Assembly (NCBI GenBank): GCA_028284005.1 | Contig: JANQSO010000006.1 | Span: 124,001 to 188,000, forward strand | Length of the DNA stretch: 64,000 nucleotides | Direction of reading: 5' to 3' | DNA from: Flavobacteriaceae bacterium | GTDB lineage: Bacteria > Bacteroidota > Bacteroidia > Flavobacteriales > Flavobacteriaceae | In this document: positions 33,110 to 39,414 of the stretch, piece by piece | How the letters are laid out: every line of letters begins with the position of its first letter | Position numbering within the stretch: the stretch's first letter is position 1 | Translations under genes and position numbers: made by a program | Notes under the pieces: model-generated | Told to the model about the DNA's origin: nothing | Databases searched by the model: none | The model's input: only the letters and a program-made list of their open reading frames with translations

Positions 33110-33871
33110 CTATAATTCCAGCATACCGGCACCGGTAATGGATAGATTATTAGTTTGAACATAAGCAATCATGGTAAGTGCATCTTTTTCGGTTACAATA
33201 GATGGTATCGCAATCTTAGTTTTACCTGCCTTTCCGGATAGTGCAATTTCTATTTCTTCAACAACTATATTGCTATTTAAAAGAGTACGGCCTCCATTCT
33301 CACCTCGTTTTACATATGTTTTACGCTGTTCTACTACCAGTGCGACTTTCAAACTTTTATCCCGGATATTGCCATTTACAGTATAACTAAAGGAAATCTC
33401 ATCATTCTTTTTCTCTATTCCTGAAAAGGTTATTGAGTTCTCTGCGCCGGTTTTTAATGTTCTCGAAAGGTATTTGGCCATTTTTCCTCTGTTAGAGCCA
33501 ACAAATTGATACAAACCGTTCACAATTGCCTGTGGGGTATATACAGTTCTTGTATTGAACTTAAAACCATACGCTTTTTGTAAAATTGTAAAATCAGATC
33601 TACTAAAGGGGTCCTTCCAGCCCAATCTGTCCCAGTAATCTACATGATAGGATAATACATAAACATTTTCATACGCATATTCCTTCTTTATTTGGTCCAA
33701 TAACAGATCTGCGCCGGGGCAACTACTACAGCCTTGCGATGTAAACAGTTGTACTACTGCAAAGGGAGGATCCTTAGGAGGTGTATCGTTTTCCAATGTA
33801 CCCGATTGGTCACCCACAGCCATAGTGGCAAATGATATGGACAGGAAGCTATAAAAAAGTAGTGTTTTCAT
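33110..33871 (-). CDS. DUF1223 secreted thioredoxin-like protein
   Basis: 253-aa exported protein with a signal peptide (residues 1-19). The thioredoxin-like part reads VVQLFTSQGCSSCPGADLLLDQ, where the CSSCP motif takes the place of the redox CxxC. Downstream are SYHVDYWDRLGWKDPFS and YTPQAIVNG, typical DUF1223 landmarks. The C-terminal ~100 residues form a beta-rich domain. A periplasmic redox or copper-related role is possible, but the family is uncharacterised. The stop lies 2 bp from the end of convergent rsmE. Confidence 0.88.
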   Translation of the reverse strand: MKTLLFYSFLSISFATMAVGDQSGTLENDTPPKDPPFAVVQLFTSQGCSSCPGADLLLDQIKKEYAYENVYVLSYHVDYWDRLGWKDPFSRSDFTILQKAYGFKFNTRTVYTPQAIVNGLYQFVGSNRGKMAKYLSRTLKTGAENSITFSGIEKKNDEISFSYTVNGNIRDKSLKVALVVEQRKTYVKRGENGGRTLLNSNIVVEEIEIALSGKAGKTKIAIPSIVTEKDALTMIAYVQTNNLSITGAGMLEL

Positions 33872-34109
33872 TACAACAATTTAGCAATTAAGTCGAAGTT
33901 GTAAAACAACCTTACTTTAAACAGCGAATACTCTTAAAAATCTGTATTTTAATGGCATATTTTTGACAATTTTCACATATGATCAAAGCTGAAAACCATG
34001 CATTTAATCGCAAAATATTGCGGATAATCGAAAAAAAGAGTGTTTTTTTATAGGTTATATCAAAATTAATTCCTAGTTTTCCAGTCCCAAATCAATAAAA
34101 TTTTCAAAG
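33872..34109. other. Intergenic stretch with no clear gene
   Basis: This is the longest gene-poor piece of the window; with the doubtful ORF at 34110 it would reach 510 bp. It holds a TATTTTTG box at 33958-33965 and a 24-codon ORF (33979-34053, MIKAENHAFN...). I could not find a tRNA-like or riboswitch-like fold by eye. Confidence 0.4.
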
Positions 34110-34334
34110 ATGTCACCAGCAGCAAGAAAATTCGAGCATGCTATAAACCTACCTGTGATTGCTTCCATTCATCAAGTGATGGGGAATTCGGTTGTAGAGA
34201 AAACAGCTAATGATTATCTTCCATTTGAAAAGTTGACTATCGCGCATAGTGCTAAATCGTCTTTTGGCTTAATGAATGATTGGATGAAGTTTACCGATAT
34301 ACTGGGCGTTGGTATCCTTTCAAAAATTTCCTAA
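34110..34334 (+). CDS. Orphan small ORF, possibly a real 74-aa protein
   Basis: 74 codons from an ATG at 34110, starting MSPAARKFEHAINLP and ending ILGVGILSKIS. Codon use looks like that of its neighbours and there is no overlapping better gene on either strand. It has no signal peptide or recognisable motif, and I do not recognise a family. It could be a genuine small soluble protein or the decayed remnant of a longer gene. A TATTTTTG box upstream at 33958 could drive it. Confidence 0.3.
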   Translation: MSPAARKFEHAINLPVIASIHQVMGNSVVEKTANDYLPFEKLTIAHSAKSSFGLMNDWMKFTDILGVGILSKIS

Positions 34335-34366
34335 AAACTATTTTTATTTCTAAATTGAAGTTTTTG

Positions 34367-34374
34367 TACTTTTG
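34367..34374 (+). promoter_or_regulatory. Candidate -7 element (TACTTTTG) for the DUF4159 operon
   Basis: TACTTTTG matches TAnnTTTG and ends 6 bp before the ATG at 34381. If used, the transcript would be almost leaderless. No -33 element is evident, so this remains weak. Confidence 0.3.
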
Positions 34375-34380
34375 GTTGCT

Positions 34381-35025
34381 ATGCAATTAAAAGGATTCTT
34401 TTATTTTCTATTATTTTCAGTTACGAGCTTATCTGCACAGGAAATTGCTGTACTGCAATACGGCGGTGGCGGTGATTGGTACAGTAACCCTACTGCACTT
34501 CCTAACCTTATCACTTTTTGTAATGAACAAATTAATACAACAATCGATGTAAAACCGCAAACAGTAGATCCGGGCAGTGTAGATCTGTTCGACTACCCCT
34601 TTGTACATATGACGGGGCATGGAAATGTCTTTTTTACTGCCGAAGAGGCTGAAAACCTTCGTAACTATATGCTAAGTGGCGGATTTTTGCATATTGATGA
34701 TAACTATGGGATGGATCAATACCTGCGAAAAGAGCTTGTTAAGGTTTTTCCAGATAAGGAACTAAAAGAATTACCGGCTAACCATCCTATCTTTAGTTAC
34801 CAATATCCATTTCCCAACGGATTGCCAAAGATCCACGAGCACGATAAGGCACGCCCTCAGGCATTTGGTATTGTGCATGAAGGCAGGTTGGTGTTGTTAT
34901 ATACCTATGAAAGTGATCTGGGAGATGGATGGGAAAGCCCCGAGATCCACAATGATCCTGCAGAAGTCCGTTTAAAAGCACTACGAATGGGGGCAAATAT
35001 TGTGAAGTACGCTTTTGAAAATTAA
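34381..35025 (+). CDS. DUF4159 exported protein
   Basis: 214 aa from the ATG at 34381, with a signal peptide (residues 1-18, ending SLSAQ). The whole mature part is a DUF4159 domain: VLQYGGGGDWYSNPTAL, FVHMTGHGNVFFTAEEAE, GGFLHIDDNYGMDQ and RMGANIVKYAFEN. The fold resembles a class I glutamine amidotransferase/flavodoxin-like domain used to hold ligands rather than catalyse. In other bacteria, DUF4159 occurs in gliding/BatA-type membrane clusters. Here it stands alone and overlaps a TrmH-type methyltransferase gene by TAATG. Confidence 0.88.
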   Translation: MQLKGFFYFLLFSVTSLSAQEIAVLQYGGGGDWYSNPTALPNLITFCNEQINTTIDVKPQTVDPGSVDLFDYPFVHMTGHGNVFFTAEEAENLRNYMLSGGFLHIDDNYGMDQYLRKELVKVFPDKELKELPANHPIFSYQYPFPNGLPKIHEHDKARPQAFGIVHEGRLVLLYTYESDLGDGWESPEIHNDPAEVRLKALRMGANIVKYAFEN

Positions 35026-35537
35026 TGGCTCGGCAGCATTCGCATACCACGACTCCGTTTTCAACAAAAAAATTCCCTGTTTCTGTTATATGTGATCAGG
35101 TACAAAGTCCGGCCAATATTGGGGCCTTATTTAGAATATGTGATGCCTTTGGGGTTTCAGAGGTCCTTTTTGGCAATCCAAATGTAAGCTTTAGTTCCTC
35201 CAGGTTACGGCGCACCTCCAGAGATACCCACAAAAAAGTGAATTACCGTGTTTGTGAAGATATTATTTCAGAAATCAAAAAACTAAAAGAAAAGGAATAC
35301 CGGGTGCTGGTTTTAGAAATTACCGATGATAGTATTCCCCTGGAAAAACTTAAGTTTTCAGCATCAGGAAAAATAGCATTAGTAATTGGTAATGAGCGTC
35401 ATGGTATTTCCGATCCTGTTTTGCAGCAGGCAGACCAATCGGTTCACATCACTATGCATGGTGAAAATAGTAGTATGAATGTGGTTCAGGCAACAGCTAT
35501 TGCACTACATGCGATAACGAATAAATTAATGTATTGA
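35025..35537 (+). CDS. TrmH-family (SpoU) RNA 2'-O-methyltransferase
   Basis: 170-aa SPOUT methyltransferase. The three SpoU motifs are visible: motif 1 SPANIGALFRICDAFG near residue 28, motif 2 IALVIGNERHGISDPVL near 112 and motif 3 ITMHGENSSMNVVQATAIAL near 138. The short length resembles TrmL/TrmH types that act on tRNA, but the target nucleotide cannot be read. Start overlaps the DUF4159 stop; its stop overlaps the TTG start of the next gene. Confidence 0.92.
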   Translation: MARQHSHTTTPFSTKKFPVSVICDQVQSPANIGALFRICDAFGVSEVLFGNPNVSFSSSRLRRTSRDTHKKVNYRVCEDIISEIKKLKEKEYRVLVLEITDDSIPLEKLKFSASGKIALVIGNERHGISDPVLQQADQSVHITMHGENSSMNVVQATAIALHAITNKLMY

Positions 35538-36700
35538 ATAAGGCCATACTACATAAAGAAGTACAGGAGTTCATAAGGAACTATACCGGAGATATGTCGA
35601 AGCTGGCTTTTGCGGGAAGCCCTTTTGGTGAAATCACAATTAAAGAATTATTGCAACAAATTGAAGGCCGCAGAAGAATTGAAAAGAAACTACCGGCCTG
35701 GTATAAGCTTCCCGGGGTACTTTACCCTCCCAAACTGAACCTGGAACAGACCTCTTCCGAAAGCACAGCAAAATATAAAGCATCACTTATATCCGGAGAA
35801 ACTTTAGCAGACCTAACAGGTGGTTTTGGTGTGGACAGCTATTATTTTTCAAAGAATCACAAAACAGTTCACCACTTTGAGATCAACGAATCATTATCAA
35901 AAATTGCCGTTCATAATTTTAAAAAGCTCACTGCCAATAATATAGTTTGCATTCCGAAAAACGGACTGGAGTTCATAAAAAACGAAAAATATAATAATAT
36001 CTATATAGATCCGTCCAGGAGGCATAACACCAAAGGTAAAATTTTCTATTTGAAGGATTGTGAACCTAATATCCTTGAAAATTTAGAATACCTCCTTGAC
36101 CGCTGCGAAATATTACTACTTAAAACCTCTCCAATGCTGGATATTTCGTTGGGGATTGAAGAACTAAAATATGTTAATGAAGTACATATTATAGCAGTTG
36201 AAAACGATGTAAAAGAATTGGTATGGGTTCTTAAAAGGCATAATAATGATCCCATTCAACTTAAGACTATAAATTTTGCGAAAAATGGCCCGGAAACATT
36301 TGATTTTTGTAGGAATGACCCTGCTTCAGTCACTTACAGTGTTCCAAAACAGTTTTTGTACGAACCCAATACAGCTATTCTAAAAAGTGGGGCTTTTGGC
36401 TTACTTTCAGATACATATGCTGTAGATAAGCTACACAAGAATACTCATTTGTATACAAACGAGGAGCTACAAAAATTTCCGGGAAGGCGTTTTCAGATCG
36501 AAAATACCGTTCCGTATTCAAAAAAAGAAATTAGAAAGGCTTTGAGCTTCGATAAAGCCAATATCACAGTTAGGAATTTCCCCGAATCTGTTGCCAAACT
36601 TCGTAAGTACTGGAAAATAAAAGAAGGTGGCGACGTCTATTTGTTTTTTACTACTATCAAAAATGATCAAAAGGTAATGTTGGTTTGTAAGAAGGTTTAA
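35534..36700 (+). CDS. SAM-dependent methyltransferase with THUMP-like domain (PG_1098 type)
   Basis: 388-aa protein starting at a TTG that overlaps the stop of the TrmH gene (TTGA). The N-terminal ~100 residues are helical. A Rossmann SAM-binding domain follows (residues ~95-200: GETLADLTGGFGVDSYYFS, then NIYIDPSRRH at the DPPR-like position). The C-terminal THUMP-like part covers ~280-385 (VTYSVPKQFLYEPNTAILKSG). Bacteroidota homologues (such as PG_1098 of Porphyromonas) are putative RNA methyltransferases of unknown target. Third gene of the DUF4159 operon. Confidence 0.85.
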   Translation: MNKAILHKEVQEFIRNYTGDMSKLAFAGSPFGEITIKELLQQIEGRRRIEKKLPAWYKLPGVLYPPKLNLEQTSSESTAKYKASLISGETLADLTGGFGVDSYYFSKNHKTVHHFEINESLSKIAVHNFKKLTANNIVCIPKNGLEFIKNEKYNNIYIDPSRRHNTKGKIFYLKDCEPNILENLEYLLDRCEILLLKTSPMLDISLGIEELKYVNEVHIIAVENDVKELVWVLKRHNNDPIQLKTINFAKNGPETFDFCRNDPASVTYSVPKQFLYEPNTAILKSGAFGLLSDTYAVDKLHKNTHLYTNEELQKFPGRRFQIENTVPYSKKEIRKALSFDKANITVRNFPESVAKLRKYWKIKEGGDVYLFFTTIKNDQKVMLVCKKV

Positions 36701-36782
36701 AAGTGTTATTGAATACGGCTTTCATCATATATTATAAAATAAGCACTATTGATAAAAGGATATGAGCACTGTTTTAATTCAA

Positions 36783-36790
36783 TATATTTG
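36783..36790 (+). promoter_or_regulatory. Candidate -7 element (TATATTTG) for the AraC-family gene
   Basis: TATATTTG matches TAnnTTTG and ends 31 bp before the ATG at 36822. No matching -33 found. Confidence 0.3.
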
Positions 36791-36821
36791 TGTATTGACG
36801 AATAACAGCTTAAGATAAATA

Positions 36822-37928
36822 ATGACCACTACTTCATTACTCATTAACGTTCTAATCGCTTATGGAATTTGTCAGGCCCTATTTATAGCTTTTATTTTAC
36901 TAAGATCAGACAGGACATTGTTTAAAAAACTTTTTGCCACTCTACTGATCATTGAAGGAATCACACTTTTTGAAAGGCTTTTAGTAGAAACAGAACTTAT
37001 TGATACTATACCACATTTATTAGGTATAAGCCACCCTATCAGTTTCTTAAAACCTCCTCTACTATTGTTTATGGCTATGGCCATTACTGTCAAGCATTTT
37101 AAAATTCAGAAAAAACATTACTGGCACCTTATAGGCTTTGGCTTTATGTTATTTCTAAATCTTCCATTCTACTTTTTAAGTGGCCCGGAAAAATTGGAAA
37201 CCATTAGAGCATTTATGAATAAAGTTCCCTCCTATTTGAGTTTTGAGTTTTTCTTTACGTTAAGCTTTTTTGCTTACATAGGCATTTATATGTATTTGAG
37301 TATTAAAAAACTAGCTAAATTCAAAAAACAGGTGACCAATAACTCATTGGTCAATTGGATGTATTCTATACTAATTCTTTACTCAGCATTTCTGTTTTTA
37401 CATCTTATATATTTTGTGCTACAGCCTATTGGAAAATATAATTTTTCTTTGGTCAACCAAATGAGCATGCTGGCAATGAGCTTTATAATTCAGGCCATTG
37501 CCTTCAAGATAGTTGACAAATCGACCCTATTTAACAACAAGCCTCCAAATTTGGGCAATTTACAGGAAAGAGGAAAATATGAGGATGCGATCTTAAGCAA
37601 GTTTGAGGAAGATAAAGTTTATTTGGACGACGACCTTAATTTGACCGCTTTTTCTAAATCGGTTCAAATTCCTTCGTCGTATGTGTCTGAAATAATCAAT
37701 CAAAGATATAATTGTTCTTTTAAGAAATTACTTAATCAATATCGGTTAGAAGAAGCAAAAAGGATCATTCATGAAAACATAGATGGTAAGGTAAAGTTAA
37801 TTGACATTGCTTTTGAATCGGGGTTTAGCAACAAGGTTACCTTTTACAGAGTATTTAAAGAATTTGAAGGAATTTCTCCTTCCCAATACCTTGAAAAAAT
37901 AAAAAATGGGAAAAATCTAAAAAAATAA
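36822..37928 (+). CDS. AraC-family transcriptional regulator with membrane N-terminus
   Basis: 368 aa. Residues 1-230 carry about seven hydrophobic helices (for example NVLIAYGICQALFIAFILL at the start). The C-terminal ~110 residues are a double helix-turn-helix AraC domain (LTAFSKSVQIPSSYVSEIIN, then LIDIAFESGFSNKVTFYRVF and the ISPSQY signature). This design, a 7TM-like sensor fused to a DNA-binding head, is frequent in flavobacteria; ligands are mostly unknown. A perfect inverted repeat sits immediately after its stop and before the SRPBCC gene, which could be its operator. Confidence 0.88.
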   Translation: MTTTSLLINVLIAYGICQALFIAFILLRSDRTLFKKLFATLLIIEGITLFERLLVETELIDTIPHLLGISHPISFLKPPLLLFMAMAITVKHFKIQKKHYWHLIGFGFMLFLNLPFYFLSGPEKLETIRAFMNKVPSYLSFEFFFTLSFFAYIGIYMYLSIKKLAKFKKQVTNNSLVNWMYSILILYSAFLFLHLIYFVLQPIGKYNFSLVNQMSMLAMSFIIQAIAFKIVDKSTLFNNKPPNLGNLQERGKYEDAILSKFEEDKVYLDDDLNLTAFSKSVQIPSSYVSEIINQRYNCSFKKLLNQYRLEEAKRIIHENIDGKVKLIDIAFESGFSNKVTFYRVFKEFEGISPSQYLEKIKNGKNLKK

Positions 37929-37951
37929 GGTTACACAATCATTCTGTAACC
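37929..37951. promoter_or_regulatory. Inverted repeat GGTTACA-N9-TGTAACC
   Basis: A perfect 7-bp inverted repeat with a 9-nt centre begins one base after the AraC stop codon. A T8 run starts 9 nt further on, too distant for a standard terminator. It may be an operator for the downstream SRPBCC gene or a weak terminator. Confidence 0.35.
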
Positions 37952-38002
37952 GAAACCATCTTTTTTTTCTTTAATTATGCCTTTAAAATAAATCATTCAA
38001 TT

Positions 38003-38443
38003 ATGAAATTCCAAGGTTCCATAGTTATACACAAATCCAGGGAAATTGTCGCGGCTTGTTTTATCAACCCGGACCATAACAAAGAATACCAAGACGGTTT
38101 TGTGAAAAAAGAACTCATAAATGGTATTGCTACTCAAGCCGAAGCTATATCCAAATTATATTACAAATACGGCAAGAGAGATCTGGTGTTAACAGAGACC
38201 ATATTAAAAAATGATCTACCCCGCTCTTTCGAAGCTTTCTACCATCATAAACACATGGACAATACTATGAAATGTACTTTTGTAGAAATTGACCCCGAAA
38301 GCACAGAGTATATTTATGAGTTTGAATACACCCGAATGAGTTGGATATTACCAAAATTAATGGCAATTTTATTTCCGGGAATGTACAGGAAGCAGGGAGA
38401 AAAATGGATAAAGCAATTTAAAGAGTTTGTAGAAAATCAATAA
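38003..38443 (+). CDS. SRPBCC-superfamily (polyketide cyclase-like) ligand-binding protein
   Basis: 146-aa single-domain protein with the helix-grip layout. It starts with the beta strand KFQGSIVIHKSREIVAACFINPD, followed by an antiparallel sheet region and a long C-terminal helix (YRKQGEKWIKQFKEFVENQ). Such domains bind hydrophobic ligands or act as coenzyme or stress-related proteins. No catalytic residues identifiable. Followed after 2 bp by the second TfoX-like gene, and preceded by the AraC regulator, which may control the pair. Confidence 0.75.
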   Translation: MKFQGSIVIHKSREIVAACFINPDHNKEYQDGFVKKELINGIATQAEAISKLYYKYGKRDLVLTETILKNDLPRSFEAFYHHKHMDNTMKCTFVEIDPESTEYIYEFEYTRMSWILPKLMAILFPGMYRKQGEKWIKQFKEFVENQ

Positions 38444-38445
38444 TT

Positions 38446-38769
38446 ATGTGGGAAGAAAAATTAAAAGTATACGATCAACTGGTTGCTAAATGTGACCGAT
38501 TTAAAAGAAAGGGGAAAACAATGCCTTACACTTCAGCCAACGGGTATATGTTCTCACTACTTAACAAAGATGGAGAAATTGGTATACGGTTCTCTAAAGA
38601 GGTTCAGAAAAAATATTTAGAAGAGTTTAAAACAACCCTCTATATGTCCTATAATGCTGTAATGCGTGGTTATGTCCTGATCCCTGAAGAAATGCTAAAG
38701 GACCTGGATCTCGTAGCAAAATACCTGGATGAAAGTTATGATTATGTGATGAGCCTGGAGCCAAAATAA
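38446..38769 (+). CDS. TfoX N-terminal-like protein
   Basis: 107-aa protein lacking the MFGG motif but carrying the second half of a TfoX_N domain: MFSLLNKDGEIGIRFSKE followed by MRGYVLIPEEMLKD and a C-terminal SYDYVMSLEPK, equivalent to the usual ..rGyv.vP..l... ..yv.SLpPK ending. Function unknown. Two bases downstream of the SRPBCC gene and ended by the first copy of a duplicated terminator. Confidence 0.6.
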   Translation: MWEEKLKVYDQLVAKCDRFKRKGKTMPYTSANGYMFSLLNKDGEIGIRFSKEVQKKYLEEFKTTLYMSYNAVMRGYVLIPEEMLKDLDLVAKYLDESYDYVMSLEPK

Positions 38770-38794
38770 GTATTTCAGTAAACTATCTTAAAAC

Positions 38795-38848
38795 AAAAAA
38801 GCCTGCAAATTTGCAGGCTTTTCATTTGTAAGTGATCGCGCCAGGATT
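38795..38848. repeat. Duplicated unit, copy 1: terminator hairpin plus 3' end of tRNA-Arg
   Basis: About 54 bp nearly identical to 38962-39015. It contains the perfect palindrome GCCTGCAAATTTGCAGGC and then the last ~16 nt of the tRNA-Arg gene (minus strand: AATCCTGGCGCGATCA), after which the similarity stops. The stem differs from copy 2 by a matched C/T and G/A change that keeps pairing. Confidence 0.8.
38797..38822. terminator. Terminator after the TfoX-like gene (copy 1)
   Basis: A perfect palindromic stem (GCCTGCAAA / TTTGCAGGC) flanked by A and T runs, 31 bp after the stop at 38769. Confidence 0.85.
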
Positions 38849-38933
38849 ATCAGAGATGATCCTTTGTGCTCTGTAGTCTAAATGAAAAGCTATAAATCTT
38901 CGATCTAGAGCTTATTTTATTTTCATTTCGATA

Positions 38934-38949
38934 CCTGAACAAGTTCAGG
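38934..38949. repeat. Palindrome CCTGAAC-AA-GTTCAGG
   Basis: A 7-bp inverted repeat with a two-base centre between the two copies of the tRNA-Arg end. It resembles short REP-like palindromes scattered in flavobacterial intergenic DNA; significance unknown. Confidence 0.35.
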
Positions 38950-38961
38950 CCTCATTCAAAT

Positions 38962-39015
38962 AAAAAAGCTTGCAAATTTGCAAGCTTTTCATTCTTAAGT
39001 GATCGCGCCAGGATT
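38962..39015. repeat. Duplicated unit, copy 2: terminator hairpin plus 3' end of functional tRNA-Arg
   Basis: Counterpart of 38795-38848, including the palindrome GCTTGCAAATTTGCAAGC and continuing into the intact tRNA-Arg gene. On the minus strand the hairpin, 10 nt after the tRNA, is the terminator of the three-tRNA transcript. Confidence 0.8.
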
Positions 39016-39073
39016 CGAACCTGGGACCGTCTGCTTAGAAGGCAGATGCTCTATCCAGCTGAGCTACGCGACC
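39000..39073 (-). tRNA. tRNA-Arg (TCT)
   Basis: On the minus strand a full cloverleaf starts GGTCGCG and ends CGCGATC with discriminator A. The acceptor stem pairs completely with one G-U. The anticodon stem TCTGC/GCAGA surrounds the loop CTTCTAA, so the anticodon is TCT (reads AGA/AGG). The T-arm has GGTTCGAATCC. No CCA is encoded. Last of three tRNA genes in a row. Its 3' terminal ~16 nt also occur, detached, at 38833-38848. Confidence 0.95.
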
Positions 39074-39086
39074 CGAATACAAAAAT

Positions 39087-39113
39087 AAAAACCGAACATT
39101 ACGTCCGGTTTTT
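39087..39113. terminator. Small hairpin between tRNA-Pro and tRNA-Arg
   Basis: An 8-bp stem (AAAAACCG / CGGTTTTT) with an 11-nt loop and T/A runs on both sides. It may attenuate the tRNA transcript or serve as a processing signal. Confidence 0.5.
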
Positions 39114-39114
39114 G

Positions 39115-39189
39115 TCGGGGTGGCAGGATTCGAACCTGCGACCTCCTGCTCCCAAAGCAGGCGCGATAACCGGGCTACGCTACACCCCG
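39115..39189 (-). tRNA. tRNA-Pro (TGG)
   Basis: Minus-strand cloverleaf from CGGGGTG (5' acceptor) to CACCCCG plus discriminator A. Anticodon stem CCTGC/GCAGG with loop TTTGGGA gives anticodon TGG, which reads CCA and probably all proline codons. T-arm GCAGGTTCGAATCCTGC is intact. No CCA encoded. Confidence 0.95.
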
Positions 39190-39224
39190 TTAACAATTGT
39201 AGTAAGACTACACTGTTAGCAATG

Positions 39225-39308
39225 CGGAGAGACGGGGATTCGAACCCCGGCAACGGTTGCCCGTTGACAGATTAGCAATCTGCTCCATTACCACTCTGGC
39301 ACCTCTCC
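39225..39308 (-). tRNA. tRNA-Ser (GCT)
   Basis: Minus-strand class II tRNA of 84 nt: acceptor GGAGAGG/TCTCTCC, discriminator G as usual for serine, and a long variable arm (CAACGGGCAACCGTTG). Anticodon stem GCAGA/TCTGT with loop TTGCTAA gives GCT, reading AGC/AGT. First of the three-tRNA run, probably cotranscribed with Pro and Arg. Confidence 0.95.
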
Positions 39309-39414
39309 AATATGTAATGAACGTTGTTTTTAAATGCGGATGCAAATGTAACTTTTCAATTGTTATAACGCAAAAAAATACTCTATTTTTTAGCCTGTAA
39401 AAAAGCATCTATTT

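Noticed and set aside
37929-37970. Standard terminator after the AraC gene
   Set aside because: The hairpin has only 7 bp and the T run begins 9 nt beyond it, so it is listed as an inverted repeat instead.
39035-39408. Two minus-strand ORFs across the tRNA cluster
   Set aside because: They run through three well-formed tRNA genes and have no protein-like composition.
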